64,000 bases of DNA, taken from DASRDU01 sp046331565 (GTDB taxonomy: Bacteria > Acidobacteriota > Blastocatellia > RBC074). Below, one piece after another: positions 44,891-54,273 of this stretch (position 1 is its first letter; every line of letters begins with the position of its first letter). The notes beneath the pieces are model-generated. The model made no database searches. It saw nothing but the letters and a program-made list of their open reading frames with translations, and was not told the DNA's origin. The translations under genes were made by a program, and so were the position numbers. Location: contig JAXLQP010000003.1 in assembly GCA_046331565.1 (NCBI GenBank), positions 372,001-436,000 of the forward strand. Direction: 5' to 3'.

Positions 44891-46741
44891 TTATCGCTGA
44901 TTGAAAATCTTCGCAAACTCTGCCGGGTCGGCTTTCGGTTTGCGGTCATACGTCATCAGGCCGTTGATCTCCTGCTCGACATCGGTCAGTTGCGTGTAGC
45001 AGTAACCGGCCCACACGGGATTTGCGCGCAATGCTCTGACCAGACCATCCAGCCTGCGCAGGAAGGATTCCTTACTCGGCTCGATGCCGGAATAGCCCCA
45101 TTCGTTTTCGGCGGCCTGCGTTCCGGCGCGGTAGGCGATGCCGCCGAATTCAGTCATCAGAAACGGCGTGCCGTTGTACTGATAACCGTAAGCCAGAGCT
45201 TCGCGCCCGTTGCGTGGAATGACTGTGCCGGGCTTACCCAGGTCTTTGTATTTCGCCGTGAGTTCTTCGCCGGTGCGGGCGTAATCGTGCAGCGTCATCA
45301 GGTCGGTCGCGTCAGTGTGTTCCCAGCCGTCGTTGTCAATCACGAAGCGCGTCTGATCGAGCGATTTGACAAGGTGATACATCGTTTTGGCGTGTTCCTG
45401 CTGCGCGCGGTTCGTCAGAATGTAATGCACGCCCCAGCTTTCATTGATCGGCACCCACGCGATGATTGACGGATGGTTGTAATCGCGGGCAATGATCTGC
45501 TGCCATTCATCGGTGAAGCGGGCGACGTATTCAGGGCTGTAATCATAGGCGTTCGCCATCTCGCCCCAGACGATCAGGCCCATTTTATCGGCCTGATAAA
45601 GCCAGCGCGGGTCTTCGACCTTCTGATGCTTGCGCGCACCGTTGAGGCCGAAGGATTTGGTCATTTTGATGTCGTAAATGATCGCTTCTTCGCTCGGCGG
45701 CGTCAGAATGCTTTCGGGCCAGTACCCCTGATCGAGAACGAGTTTGAGAAAGTAAGGATGATTGTTGAGATAAATCTGACCGTTATGCACGCTCAGCTTG
45801 CGCATGCCGAAATAGCTTTCGACGCGGTCAATGACTTCGCCCTTTGCGTTAATGAGTTCAAGCGTCAGGTCAAACAGGTTCGGGCGTTCAGGACTCCACA
45901 GAATCTGCTGCTCGAAGCTGTCATTGAGTTGCAGCGTCAGCGCGGGCCTCGTGCTGGTGCAGGCAATTTCAGACTGCGCCTGAATTTTATTCTGAAAGCG
46001 CGCTGTCGCCCGCAGTTTCAGCCCGTCAGCAGACTGAGTGAGCGTTGCGTCAATTGCGGCCTGCATGGTGTCCACATCGGGCGTCACGCGAAAGCCTTTG
46101 AGGTGTGTGGCGTCAACGGCTTCCATCCAGACCGGCTGCCAGATGCCTGACGTGCGCGTGTACCAGATGGCGGCTGATTTCGGCTTCCAGTACTGCTTGC
46201 CGCGCGGCAGCGACAGGTCGGTTGACGGATCGAAGGCGCGCAGCGTGATGACGTTGTCGCCCGGTTTGAGGTAATCGGTAATGTCAACTTCAAAGCCGAC
46301 ATTGCCGCCGCGATGCTGTCCGGCCTGTTCGCCGTTGACCCAGACTGTCGCTTCATAATCCACCGCGCCAAAATGCAGCACGATGTGGCGGCCCCGGCGA
46401 TAGCTGTCGGGAATGCTGACGGTGCGGCGATACCAGACGACATCGTGAAAGCCCGTGTCGCCAATGCCGCTCAGGCGGCTCTGAAAGCAGTAAGGCACGG
46501 TGATGTTTTTGCTGAAAGCCCTGCCCTTTGCTTCATACCAGCGTTCAGCCAGGCCGCGATTGTTGTCGTCAAATTCAAACTCCCAGCGCCCGTTGAGCGT
46601 CTGCCAGTCGGCGCGCATCACGAGCGGATTCGGATGCTCTGAACGGGGAATGGCGGTGGTTTGAGCGAAGGCACAAAGTCCTGCGACAGAGAGAAACGCA
46701 ATGAGCAGCAGGCTGAAGATAAATCGGTGATTTGTTTTCAT
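44891..46741 (-). CDS. Glycoside hydrolase family 2 protein, secreted
   Basis: 616 residues. The signal peptide is MKTNHRFIFSLLLIAFLSVA, cleaved after CAFAQ. An N-terminal sugar-binding beta domain (GRWEFEFDDNNRG, VPYCFQSRLSG, ATVWVNGEQAGQHRGG; about 40-200), an immunoglobulin-like domain (200-315) and a TIM barrel follow, with the acid/base Glu in WVPINESWGVHY and the nucleophile Glu in FLMTEFGGIAY. Activities in this group include beta-galactosidase, beta-glucuronidase and beta-mannosidase; with galK and arabinosidases nearby, beta-galactosidase is the best guess. It lies 61 bp behind lacI. Confidence 0.9.
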   Translation of the reverse strand: MKTNHRFIFSLLLIAFLSVAGLCAFAQTTAIPRSEHPNPLVMRADWQTLNGRWEFEFDDNNRGLAERWYEAKGRAFSKNITVPYCFQSRLSGIGDTGFHDVVWYRRTVSIPDSYRRGRHIVLHFGAVDYEATVWVNGEQAGQHRGGNVGFEVDITDYLKPGDNVITLRAFDPSTDLSLPRGKQYWKPKSAAIWYTRTSGIWQPVWMEAVDATHLKGFRVTPDVDTMQAAIDATLTQSADGLKLRATARFQNKIQAQSEIACTSTRPALTLQLNDSFEQQILWSPERPNLFDLTLELINAKGEVIDRVESYFGMRKLSVHNGQIYLNNHPYFLKLVLDQGYWPESILTPPSEEAIIYDIKMTKSFGLNGARKHQKVEDPRWLYQADKMGLIVWGEMANAYDYSPEYVARFTDEWQQIIARDYNHPSIIAWVPINESWGVHYILTNRAQQEHAKTMYHLVKSLDQTRFVIDNDGWEHTDATDLMTLHDYARTGEELTAKYKDLGKPGTVIPRNGREALAYGYQYNGTPFLMTEFGGIAYRAGTQAAENEWGYSGIEPSKESFLRRLDGLVRALRANPVWAGYCYTQLTDVEQEINGLMTYDRKPKADPAEFAKIFNQR

Positions 46742-46802
46742 GAAGTAACCTGTTTTTCGTTCGTGAAGATTCGTGTGCATTCGTGGCGGCTTTTCTCAGT
46801 CT

Positions 46803-47819
46803 TCAATCGTGACGCCTGTGACTGACCGGGCCGGTTGATTCGCGCACGATGAGGCGCGTGCTGACTCTGATTTCACGACCGATGTTATCTTCCGCTGAGA
46901 TGGTGTGCAGCAGCGCATCAACTGCGGCGCGGCCAATTTCAGCGGCGGGAATCGCAATCGTCGTCAGCGGCGGATCGGCCAGCGCCGCGAAGGGAATGTC
47001 ATCAAAACCGATGACTGAAATATCCTGCGGCACGCGCAATCCGGCAGACTTCAGTTCACGCAGCGCGCCAATCGCCATCAGATCATTGGCCGATAAAATC
47101 GCCGTCGGGCGCGGCGTCAGCCGCAGAATCTCAGCCGCCGCGCGCTGCCCGCCGGTGGTGTGAAAGTCACCCTCAAAGATCAGCGGCGTCGTGTGCAGCG
47201 AATCGTCATACTTTTTCATCGTGCGGGTAAAAGCCCGGCGGCGACGCTCGGCTGATTTCAGATTCGACGGCCCGCTGATGTAAGCGATGTGGCGATGACC
47301 GAGCGCGAGCAGATGCTCGACGCCCTGGCGAATGCCTTTTTCATAATTGACGTTGATGTTGCTTTCGTGCGGGCCGACGGTGCCGACATCGAGAAAGACG
47401 ACTGAAACCTTCCGGGCCGCGAGTCGCCGGGTCAGTTCCATATCCATTTCTGAGGTCATAATCGCCACGCCGCCGACGCGCTGTTCGATCAGGCGCTGCA
47501 CGCAGGAAACAGTGCGCTTCGGGTCGTAATTGGTGTTGGCCAGCGTCACGTCATAGCCGTGTTCGATGGCCTGTTCCTGAATGCTTTTGATGATTTCAGG
47601 AAAGAACGGATTGGCAATGTCTGAGACGATCAGACCGAGCGTGCTGCTGCGTCCTGAAGCCAGCGTGCGGGCGTGCGCGTTCGGCGTGTAATTGCAACTG
47701 TCAATCACCGCCAGCACCTTCTGTTTTGTTTCTTCACTGACGAAGCGCGTGTGATTGATGACGTGCGAAACCGTCGCGGTCGAAACCCCGGCTGCTTTGG
47801 CAACATCCTTGATCTTCAT
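46803..47819 (-). CDS. LacI family transcriptional regulator
   Basis: 338 residues. The N-terminal helix-turn-helix MKIKDVAKAAGVSTATVSHV and the hinge helix YTPNAHARTLASGRS are canonical, followed by a periplasmic-binding-protein-like effector domain (TLGLIVSDIANPFFPEI through GFDDIPFAALADPPLTTI). It should bind pseudopalindromic operators with a central CG and release them on binding a sugar. A matching double operator is present at 55525-55556, in front of the first TPR gene of this region. ATG 47819 overlaps the TPR stop by 4 bp (ATGA). It is the only sugar-type regulator in the locus. Confidence 0.95.
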   Translation of the reverse strand: MKIKDVAKAAGVSTATVSHVINHTRFVSEETKQKVLAVIDSCNYTPNAHARTLASGRSSTLGLIVSDIANPFFPEIIKSIQEQAIEHGYDVTLANTNYDPKRTVSCVQRLIEQRVGGVAIMTSEMDMELTRRLAARKVSVVFLDVGTVGPHESNINVNYEKGIRQGVEHLLALGHRHIAYISGPSNLKSAERRRRAFTRTMKKYDDSLHTTPLIFEGDFHTTGGQRAAAEILRLTPRPTAILSANDLMAIGALRELKSAGLRVPQDISVIGFDDIPFAALADPPLTTIAIPAAEIGRAAVDALLHTISAEDNIGREIRVSTRLIVRESTGPVSHRRHD

Positions 47820-49033
47820 GGTTTTTCAGGCGCGGCATTCTGCGGCGGGTGAATTTCAGGCCCGTTTTCCAGCAGGCGCAGCACGACTCTTCGCTGATTT
47901 TTCTCTTCGCGTTCCAGTTGCGCTGCCCGTTCAGCTTCACGCGCCGCCGTCACCTTGTCACCAAGCCGGGTACAGGTGAGGCTGAGGTAATAATGAGCCT
48001 TGGCCAGCGATGGTTGCAGTGCGATGACCCTTTCCAGCACTGATCGCGCCTGATCATACTGTTTGCGTTTGAAATGCACCAGACCCGCGCCGAGCAAAGC
48101 TCCCGTATGATCGGGCGCGCGGGCCAGCACCCGCTCAAACCAGGCTGCAGCCTCGTCAAGATTACCTGCCGCATCAGCCAGCAGTCCCAGTTGCCAGGGC
48201 GATTCGGTCTGCTCAGGCCGCAACTCCAGCGAACGTTTGAAAGCCGCCGCCGCTTCCTCGTTGCGCCGCAGCAGGGCCAGTGCGTAACCCAGTCCGTAAT
48301 GCCCCGTCGCATCCTGCGGACGCAGTGCGGTGTAGCGTCTGAATAATTCAACCGCTTCGGGCAGCGCGCTCAGCGCGAGGCGGGCGCGGGCGAGCGCATA
48401 AATGAATTTTGGTTCGTCCGGTCGTTTTTCGTGCGCCATTGCCAGCGCCTGCGCGGCGTCTTCATCCAGCGACAGACTGAGCGCGGTCATGCCGAATTCA
48501 AACAGCACATCGGCATCACCCGGAACCGCAGTTTTGGCGCGAAGCAGCAATGACAATGCCTTTTCACGCTCACCTGCCTGAAGCGCGGCAGCCGCCGCCT
48601 GTCGCAGCGAATAAATCAGACCGGTCAGCGCATCGCGGCGGGTGGCGTCAATTTTCAGCGCGGCTTCAAAGGCGGCGGCAGCGGCTTCGTGCTGCTGCTG
48701 CGCCTGGCAAAGCAGTCCCAGGTTGACGTGCGCGCCAACCAGTTGCGGCTGTGCCGCGAGCGCCTGTCTGAATAACAGTTCGGCGTCTGCCGCGCGGCCC
48801 TGCTGCGCTCTGACGACGCCGAGCAGGTTGAGCGCGCGGGCTTCTGCCGGATGATTGTTGAGAATGGCGCTGAGTTCGGTTTCAGCGCGCGCCAGATCGT
48901 GCGCGGCAATGAAGGCCGCGGCACGCTGCAAACGTGTCAGTGCTTCCTGATTGCGCGCCTGTGCCTGCGCCTGCACGGCAACGAGCACCAGCAGCACAGC
49001 CAGCCTGATTGTGGCGAAACAGCAGCGGGCCAT
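47816..49033 (-). CDS. TPR repeat protein, exported
   Basis: 405 residues. The signal peptide (IRLAVLLVLVAVQAQAQ) is followed by about nine tetratricopeptide repeats, seen as helical pairs with the W/L-G-Y-A-F-P pattern (NLLGVVRAQQGRAADAELLF; VNLGLLCQAQQQHEAAAAAF; YGLGYALALLRRNEEAAAAF). The C-terminus is charged and unstructured. TPR proteins of this kind serve as periplasmic protein-protein scaffolds; association with the Oar-like receptor upstream is likely by context only. It is coupled to lacI by a 4-bp overlap. Confidence 0.88.
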   Translation of the reverse strand: MARCCFATIRLAVLLVLVAVQAQAQARNQEALTRLQRAAAFIAAHDLARAETELSAILNNHPAEARALNLLGVVRAQQGRAADAELLFRQALAAQPQLVGAHVNLGLLCQAQQQHEAAAAAFEAALKIDATRRDALTGLIYSLRQAAAAALQAGEREKALSLLLRAKTAVPGDADVLFEFGMTALSLSLDEDAAQALAMAHEKRPDEPKFIYALARARLALSALPEAVELFRRYTALRPQDATGHYGLGYALALLRRNEEAAAAFKRSLELRPEQTESPWQLGLLADAAGNLDEAAAWFERVLARAPDHTGALLGAGLVHFKRKQYDQARSVLERVIALQPSLAKAHYYLSLTCTRLGDKVTAAREAERAAQLEREEKNQRRVVLRLLENGPEIHPPQNAAPEKP

Positions 49034-49070
49034 GTGAGATCTGAAAAAGACAGTGATGATTCAGCGTTGA

Positions 49071-49095
49071 TGTTCGACAAGCTGGCAGATTGTCG
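49071..49095. repeat. GTTCGACAAGCTG repeat, single short hairpin
   Basis: TGTTCGACAAGCTGGCAGAT is followed by TGTCG; CGACAA (49075-49080) pairs with TTGTCG (49090-49095). It matches one arm of the 21568-21651 inverted repeat, so it is a reduced member of that family. It lies 38 nt upstream of the TPR start. Confidence 0.6.
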
Positions 49096-49152
49096 TTGTT
49101 CCCACGAGGCGCGCTTCCGCAGACCAGATCGAGACCGGCACAATGAAACACG

Positions 49153-49282
49153 AATTCACCACAGCGGACTCAGAGGAACACAGAGGGGTTGGGAGCTGGG
49201 GATTGGGGTTGGTATGTTTCCAGCCCCTGTCCCCATCCTCTGTCCCCCGCTCTGTGAAACTCTGAGTCCTCTGTGGTGAATT
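49153..49282. repeat. About 10-nt periodic CACAGAGGA hairpin
   Basis: Arms at 49153-49175 and 49260-49282 pair over 23 nt with one mismatch (AATTCACCACAGNGGACTCA then GAG). Units are CACAGCGGA, CTCAGAGGAA, CACAGAGGGG. The spacer adds G-rich and C-rich tracts. It lies between the receptor terminator and the TPR gene. Confidence 0.85.
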
Positions 49283-49365
49283 TCCATGTCCCAGGCTTTC
49301 GTGGTTTGATTTGACGACGCGCTCACCCGTTTGCCGAACATTTCCCTGATTGTAAATCACGATCC

Positions 49366-49411
49366 AAAAAGCCGGAGGAGCCTGAAGGCGATAACCCCGA
49401 AGCTCCTCCGG
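49366..49411 (-). terminator. Rho-independent terminator after the Oar-like receptor
   Basis: On the minus strand CCGGAGGAGC (49411-49402) pairs with GCTCCTCCGG (49381-49372), then CTTTTTGG follows. It lies about 36 nt past the receptor stop, so transcription of the receptor unit probably ends or is attenuated here, before the TPR-lacI-glycosidase genes. Confidence 0.85.
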
Positions 49412-49447
49412 GAAAAAGGACTCAGGATTCCCTTCTGACCAGCACCG

Positions 49448-52400
49448 TCAGAAAAGAATCTTGAGGCCGAACTGAATGGTGCGGGGGTTGTTGGCCGTCC
49501 CGTAAATCCGCCCGAAATCTCCGGCGTTGACATCCGTCACCGGGCGGCGCAGCACCACCCGGTTGAAGGCGTTGAAGATTTCAGTTCGGAACTCGACGGT
49601 TGCCGCCTCCCTGATCTTTGTTTTCTTGATGATGCTGAAGTCTTCGTTCTTGAAGCCCTGGCTGCGCACTTCAGCGGTCGTGCGCGACATCGTGCCGAAC
49701 CGGAACGGATCGGTCGGTTTGCGCCCGGCGTTCGGGTCAGCAAAGGCTGCGCGGTTGAAGAATGTGCCATTCAGCACATCAAAGTTATCGCTTCTGGCTG
49801 CCGGGGTCAGAATGTCCACACCCGCGACGCGATTGAAGCGAATACAGCCTTCAGTCGGAATGCCACCCGCACAACCGAAGCTGAACGGCTGACCCGACTG
49901 GTAACGCAACACCCCGCCGACCTGCCAGCCGCTGACAAACTTGCTGAGGACTTTGTTCGAAGGCGCAAGCGATTTGCCTTCGCCAAAGGGCAGTTCGTAA
50001 ATGAAGCTGGTCACGAAGATGTGCGGAATGTCCTGGTTGCTGATTGATTTCTCGCTGCGCCGGTCATACGGGTTCTGCTCCGAGCCGCCGCCTGAGAACG
50101 TGGCGAAGATCGGCAGCGCCGAATCAGAATCCGTGATCGTCTTCGAGAAGGTATAAGCCGCCAGCAGGTTCAGCCCCTGCCGGAAGCGCCGCTCCAGTTT
50201 GACCTGCAGCGAGTTGTAATTTGAGTTGCCCAGGTTTTCGAGACAACAGTCGGTGTTGATGAAATTGTACTGCGGGAAGGGCCGCAGCGCCTGAAAGACC
50301 GAACCCTGGAAACCGGCATAAGGCGGATTGATGCCTGCCGCTCTGGCTTCGGGCGAGCTGATGTCGGCAAAGAGCAGATCGCCGAGCCGCAGAAACTGCG
50401 TCGGCAGCGCGTTGGTGTTCTGCAACTGCGAACGCAGGTGATGCCCGTTTGTGCCCACGTAACCAACCGTCAGAATCAGGTCAGTGGCCAGTTCGCGCTG
50501 CACTTCCAGGCTCCAGTTCTGAATCATCGGCGGACGCCCGTGATCCTTCTGGATGTATTCAATGTCGCTGCCGTTGAGGATGGTCGAATTGCGCACCAGC
50601 GGCTGCTGCGGCACACCCTGGTCGAGGAAGAACGCCGGGTCAAAACCGTTCAGGCTGGGGAAGTTGACGGATCCGGCAAAACCGGCCACCAGTCGCTCGC
50701 CGAAATCGGCGTAAATCAGCGGCTGATAGTAGATGCCGTAACCGCCGCGAATAACAGTCTTGCCCGCGCCGCCGAACAGTTTGCCCATCACGCCCTCGCG
50801 CCGGTCAGGCGACCACGCGAAACCGACACGCGGCCCGAAATCCTTGTACCAGACATCGGCAAAGCGTTCGTTGTCATCGCTGGCAAAGGCGAGCGCGCCC
50901 GGACGATTGCCTGCCGCCGGATTGGGCAGCGTCGGATCGAAGCTTGAGAAGCGGTTGTGCAGTTCGCGGCGCGGCACATCCACATCCCACCGCAGGCCCA
51001 GGTTGAGGACGAAATTCTTCGTCACCTTCCAGTCGTCCTGCGCAAACAGCGCGTAATACCTCGACCGCCACTGAATGAGGTTGGTGGATTGTTTGTCCGA
51101 ACCGCCGCCGACCGCGCCGAGCAGGAAGCTGGCAAAGGCAAAGCCGGTGCGGTCGCTGAAGGTCGGACTGACTGCCGTCTGTCCGCGCCCGAAACCGAAA
51201 TCACCCGAATTGGCTCCCTGATTGGTTGGCGTGTAACGCTGCTCGCGGTAATCAGCGCCGAACTTGAAGCTGTGCTGCCCGCGCACCCAGCTCACGCCGT
51301 CATTGAAACGGTAGCCGTTGTCAATGTTGAGCGCATTCTGCGTGCTGCCAATGCTGGTGATGCCTTCACCAAGATTGAAATGCGGAAACAGATCGCCGCC
51401 TGCGCCTTTCAGCCCGATGCGATCAGCCCAGCCCTGATTGGCTGCAAACGAGAGGTTGGAACTGACCGTCCGGTTGACGCCGATGTTCAGGTGATTGAGG
51501 ACGGTCGGCGTGATCGTGTAATCGTGCGCCGCCCTGAAATAATGCGTCCCGAAGTTCTGATCCCACGCGCAGGTTTCAAGGGGTTCCGGCAGGCTCGTCA
51601 CGCATTTGCCGTCCTTGTTCAGACGCCGCGAATAGCTGCCCGAAATCCGCTGCTTCGTCGTCAGCGTGTGATCAATTCTGGTCGTCCACGTGTAGGTGCG
51701 AACGGAGTTGGTGCCGTTGAAATCGAAGTTATTGAACCGGCCCGCCCGCGTCGGGCCGGGAATCAGCGCCAGCACGTTTTTGGCCACCTGGCTGAAGCGT
51801 GCGGTCGGAATCATGTTGTTCAGGAACGGATCACGCACAAGCTGGCCGTTGACTGTGCGCGTCGTCAGCGGATCGTAAATCGCGCCTTCAAAAATCGGAC
51901 GCCCCAGCGCGTCAGTGCCAATCCGATTGGTCGTCAGCACCGAGGAAAAATCGCCATTCCTGAAGGCCGTCGTCGGCAGCGTGTTGGTCTGCGTTCCCGC
52001 AGCGTTGCGACGAAAACCTTCATACGAGAAGAAGAAGAAGGTGCGATCCTTCCCGCTCAGCACAGGCGAGCCGCCCGTGCCAAAGCGCGGCAGGTAAACC
52101 GGCCCGCCAACCGTCCCGCCGTAATTGTGGAAGTTGTCGAGCGGGCGGTCGAGATGGCGCGCGTTGTTGAAGAAGCGGTTCGCGTTCAGCACGCGGTTGC
52201 GGTAAAAGTCGTAAAGATCGCCATGAAACTGATTCGATCCTGATTTGATGGCGAAGCTCGTGATGCCGCCGCCGGTGCGTCCGAATTCAGCAGGCAGGGT
52301 CGAGGTGTAGACCTTGAATTCCTGCACTGCCTCAATGGACATCGCGGTTTCGTCGAAGGACGAACCGTTTTCTGAACGGAACATGCTGGCCCCGTCCACC

Positions 52401-53029
52401 AGCACCTCGTTTGAGAAGTTCTGGCTGCCCGAAAACTTCGACTGAAATGCGCCGCCGTTTTCGCCTGAACCATCGTTGCGGACTCCGGCATCGGTGGCCG
52501 TGCCGGGGCCGACCACGCCGGGCGCCAGAAAGGTAAAGGCTTCAGGCGAACGCAGCCCGCCGACGCCATTGACGATGAGCGGCAGTTCCAGCACCTGCCG
52601 CGGACGCACGACGGTGCCGACATCCGAAGTTTCGGCCTGCACCGTTGGCGCATCGGCCACGACTGAAACCGTGTCAGTCACCTGCCCGGCTTCAAGCGCA
52701 ATATCAAGCGCAAGAGTTGAATTGACTTCGACTCTGACCCCCGTGCGTTCGGCAGTCTTGAAGCCGGGAGCCGTGACGGTCAGGGTGTAAGTTCCTGCCG
52801 GAAGTTCGGGCAGTTTGTAATTGCCTTCGCTGGTTGATTCGACCTCGACGGTGACGCCGGTGGCGGTATTGCGCGCGACGATTTTGGCGTGCGGCACGAC
52901 TGCGCCGGTCGAATCCACCGTTGAGCCGGCGATTGCGCCACGACTGCTTTGAGCTGCTCCGGGCGGAGCGAGTCCGGCCAGCAGCAGTGCCAGCAGCGCT
53001 GCCTTCAACAGCCTGTGAAACCTGATCAT
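49448..53029 (-). CDS. TonB-dependent receptor, Oar-like, with carboxypeptidase-regulatory-like domain
   Basis: 1193 residues. A signal peptide (ALLALLLAGLAPPGAAQS) precedes a CarboxypepD_reg beta-sandwich (AIAGSTVDSTGAVVPHAKIV to about 115), a plug-like domain (VLELPLIVNGVGG, VLVDGASMF, IEAVQEFKVYTSTLPAEFGR; about 120-240) and a long barrel ending IQFGLKILF. This is the architecture of acidobacterial Oar-like outer membrane proteins, which replace SusC in many of their glycan loci. It is presumed to import oligosaccharides with TonB energy; no TonB box was identified. ATG 53029 has GGAGGA upstream. Two TPR genes precede it and a terminator follows. Confidence 0.9.
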   Translation of the reverse strand: MIRFHRLLKAALLALLLAGLAPPGAAQSSRGAIAGSTVDSTGAVVPHAKIVARNTATGVTVEVESTSEGNYKLPELPAGTYTLTVTAPGFKTAERTGVRVEVNSTLALDIALEAGQVTDTVSVVADAPTVQAETSDVGTVVRPRQVLELPLIVNGVGGLRSPEAFTFLAPGVVGPGTATDAGVRNDGSGENGGAFQSKFSGSQNFSNEVLVDGASMFRSENGSSFDETAMSIEAVQEFKVYTSTLPAEFGRTGGGITSFAIKSGSNQFHGDLYDFYRNRVLNANRFFNNARHLDRPLDNFHNYGGTVGGPVYLPRFGTGGSPVLSGKDRTFFFFSYEGFRRNAAGTQTNTLPTTAFRNGDFSSVLTTNRIGTDALGRPIFEGAIYDPLTTRTVNGQLVRDPFLNNMIPTARFSQVAKNVLALIPGPTRAGRFNNFDFNGTNSVRTYTWTTRIDHTLTTKQRISGSYSRRLNKDGKCVTSLPEPLETCAWDQNFGTHYFRAAHDYTITPTVLNHLNIGVNRTVSSNLSFAANQGWADRIGLKGAGGDLFPHFNLGEGITSIGSTQNALNIDNGYRFNDGVSWVRGQHSFKFGADYREQRYTPTNQGANSGDFGFGRGQTAVSPTFSDRTGFAFASFLLGAVGGGSDKQSTNLIQWRSRYYALFAQDDWKVTKNFVLNLGLRWDVDVPRRELHNRFSSFDPTLPNPAAGNRPGALAFASDDNERFADVWYKDFGPRVGFAWSPDRREGVMGKLFGGAGKTVIRGGYGIYYQPLIYADFGERLVAGFAGSVNFPSLNGFDPAFFLDQGVPQQPLVRNSTILNGSDIEYIQKDHGRPPMIQNWSLEVQRELATDLILTVGYVGTNGHHLRSQLQNTNALPTQFLRLGDLLFADISSPEARAAGINPPYAGFQGSVFQALRPFPQYNFINTDCCLENLGNSNYNSLQVKLERRFRQGLNLLAAYTFSKTITDSDSALPIFATFSGGGSEQNPYDRRSEKSISNQDIPHIFVTSFIYELPFGEGKSLAPSNKVLSKFVSGWQVGGVLRYQSGQPFSFGCAGGIPTEGCIRFNRVAGVDILTPAARSDNFDVLNGTFFNRAAFADPNAGRKPTDPFRFGTMSRTTAEVRSQGFKNEDFSIIKKTKIREAATVEFRTEIFNAFNRVVLRRPVTDVNAGDFGRIYGTANNPRTIQFGLKILF

Positions 53030-53118
53030 GTTTTTCCTCCATGATTGTTTGGGTTGCCTGCGTGCTGATTGAGAGCGATCAATCGAGTTTTCATCCAGCT
53101 CCTTGTGACTGGCGGTGT

Positions 53119-54273
53119 TCAGTTCGGCATTCGTTTTTTGATCTCTTCAAGTTTGTCTGTTTTCTGCTGCTCGCGTTCGTCCTTCAGCTTTTGAAACGCG
53201 AGCAGTGCCTGCTGCGCTTCAGCCTGCCGCCCGACTTTGCGGTAGACGCGCGAAAGCTGGTAATAAGCTGATTCCTTCAACTGCCCGGTCGGATTGCCCG
53301 CGACGACTTTTGTCAGATTCGCAATGGCCGTTTCATTCTGACCAAGCAGCCCCTGCGCCTTGCCGAGGTAGTAATAGGCGTCAATCAGATCGGGACTCTG
53401 ACGGATGGCGGCCTCAAGCAGCGGCAAACCTCTTTCCGGCTGTCCGCGTTCGACGCGCATGCCGCCCGCCTTGTACATCACCAGCGCGCTGTGCGGGTCG
53501 AGTTTCAGTTCTTCCTCAAACATCCGCTCGGCGTCATCCATGCGGTTATTTTTCCAGTACAGGCTGCCCAGGGCATCGCGCACGCCGGGCAGGTTCGGCG
53601 CGATTCTGATGGCGGCTTCGTATTCGGCAATGGCTTCGGCGTCGCGGCCCGATTCCTCGTAAGACTGCGCCAGCACCTGATGCACGCGCGCCGATTTCGG
53701 ATCGGCCTTGTACATCTGCTCATAACTTTCCTGCGACAGCTTCAGGTGAGCGCGCCCGCGATGATAGAGAATGTCCACGTCAGCGGGCTGCAAGGCCGCC
53801 GCCGCGTCCAGATGCTTCGCCGCTTCAGCCGCCTGCCCCGCAGCCAGGTGCGCCACGCCGAGCCACATCAGCGCCCGCGCATCCTTTGGCAGCAGCCTGA
53901 CCGCTTCATCAAGCGCGGCAATCGCAGGTTCAAGCTGACCGAGCGAGTACCTGGCGATGCCCAGGAAAAGGTGCGCTCCGGCCAGTTGCGGCTTCAGGGC
54001 GATGGCCTTCTCAAAGAGCTTCACCGCCTCGTCATACTGTTTCTGTTCCTGCCGCACGAGTCCGAAATTGACGTAAGCCTCAGCCAGCGCGGGCCGCAGT
54101 CTGATGACTTCGTTATAAGCGGCGGCGGCTTCCTCAAAGCGTCCGGCGCGCTGCGCTTCAGTCGCTTCTCTGAACTTTGCGGCGAGCCTGGCGTCATTCG
54201 CCTGCGCGTTCGCCACTGCCGGGAGCGCCAGCAGGACGGCCAGCAGCCAGCCTGAATTGATCGTCACTTTCAT
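53119..54273 (-). CDS. TPR repeat protein, exported
   Basis: 384 residues. The signal peptide SGWLLAVLLALPAVANAQAN is followed by about nine TPR units (AAAYNEVIRLRPALAEAYVN; VKLFEKAIALKPQLAGAHLF; IAEYEAAIRIAPNLPGVRDA) and a charged C-terminal helix. It is the second gene of the operon; ATG 54273 overlaps the stop of the first TPR gene by 4 bp. The receptor gene starts 89 bp downstream. It may be a periplasmic partner of the receptor (inference from context). Confidence 0.9.
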   Translation of the reverse strand: MKVTINSGWLLAVLLALPAVANAQANDARLAAKFREATEAQRAGRFEEAAAAYNEVIRLRPALAEAYVNFGLVRQEQKQYDEAVKLFEKAIALKPQLAGAHLFLGIARYSLGQLEPAIAALDEAVRLLPKDARALMWLGVAHLAAGQAAEAAKHLDAAAALQPADVDILYHRGRAHLKLSQESYEQMYKADPKSARVHQVLAQSYEESGRDAEAIAEYEAAIRIAPNLPGVRDALGSLYWKNNRMDDAERMFEEELKLDPHSALVMYKAGGMRVERGQPERGLPLLEAAIRQSPDLIDAYYYLGKAQGLLGQNETAIANLTKVVAGNPTGQLKESAYYQLSRVYRKVGRQAEAQQALLAFQKLKDEREQQKTDKLEEIKKRMPN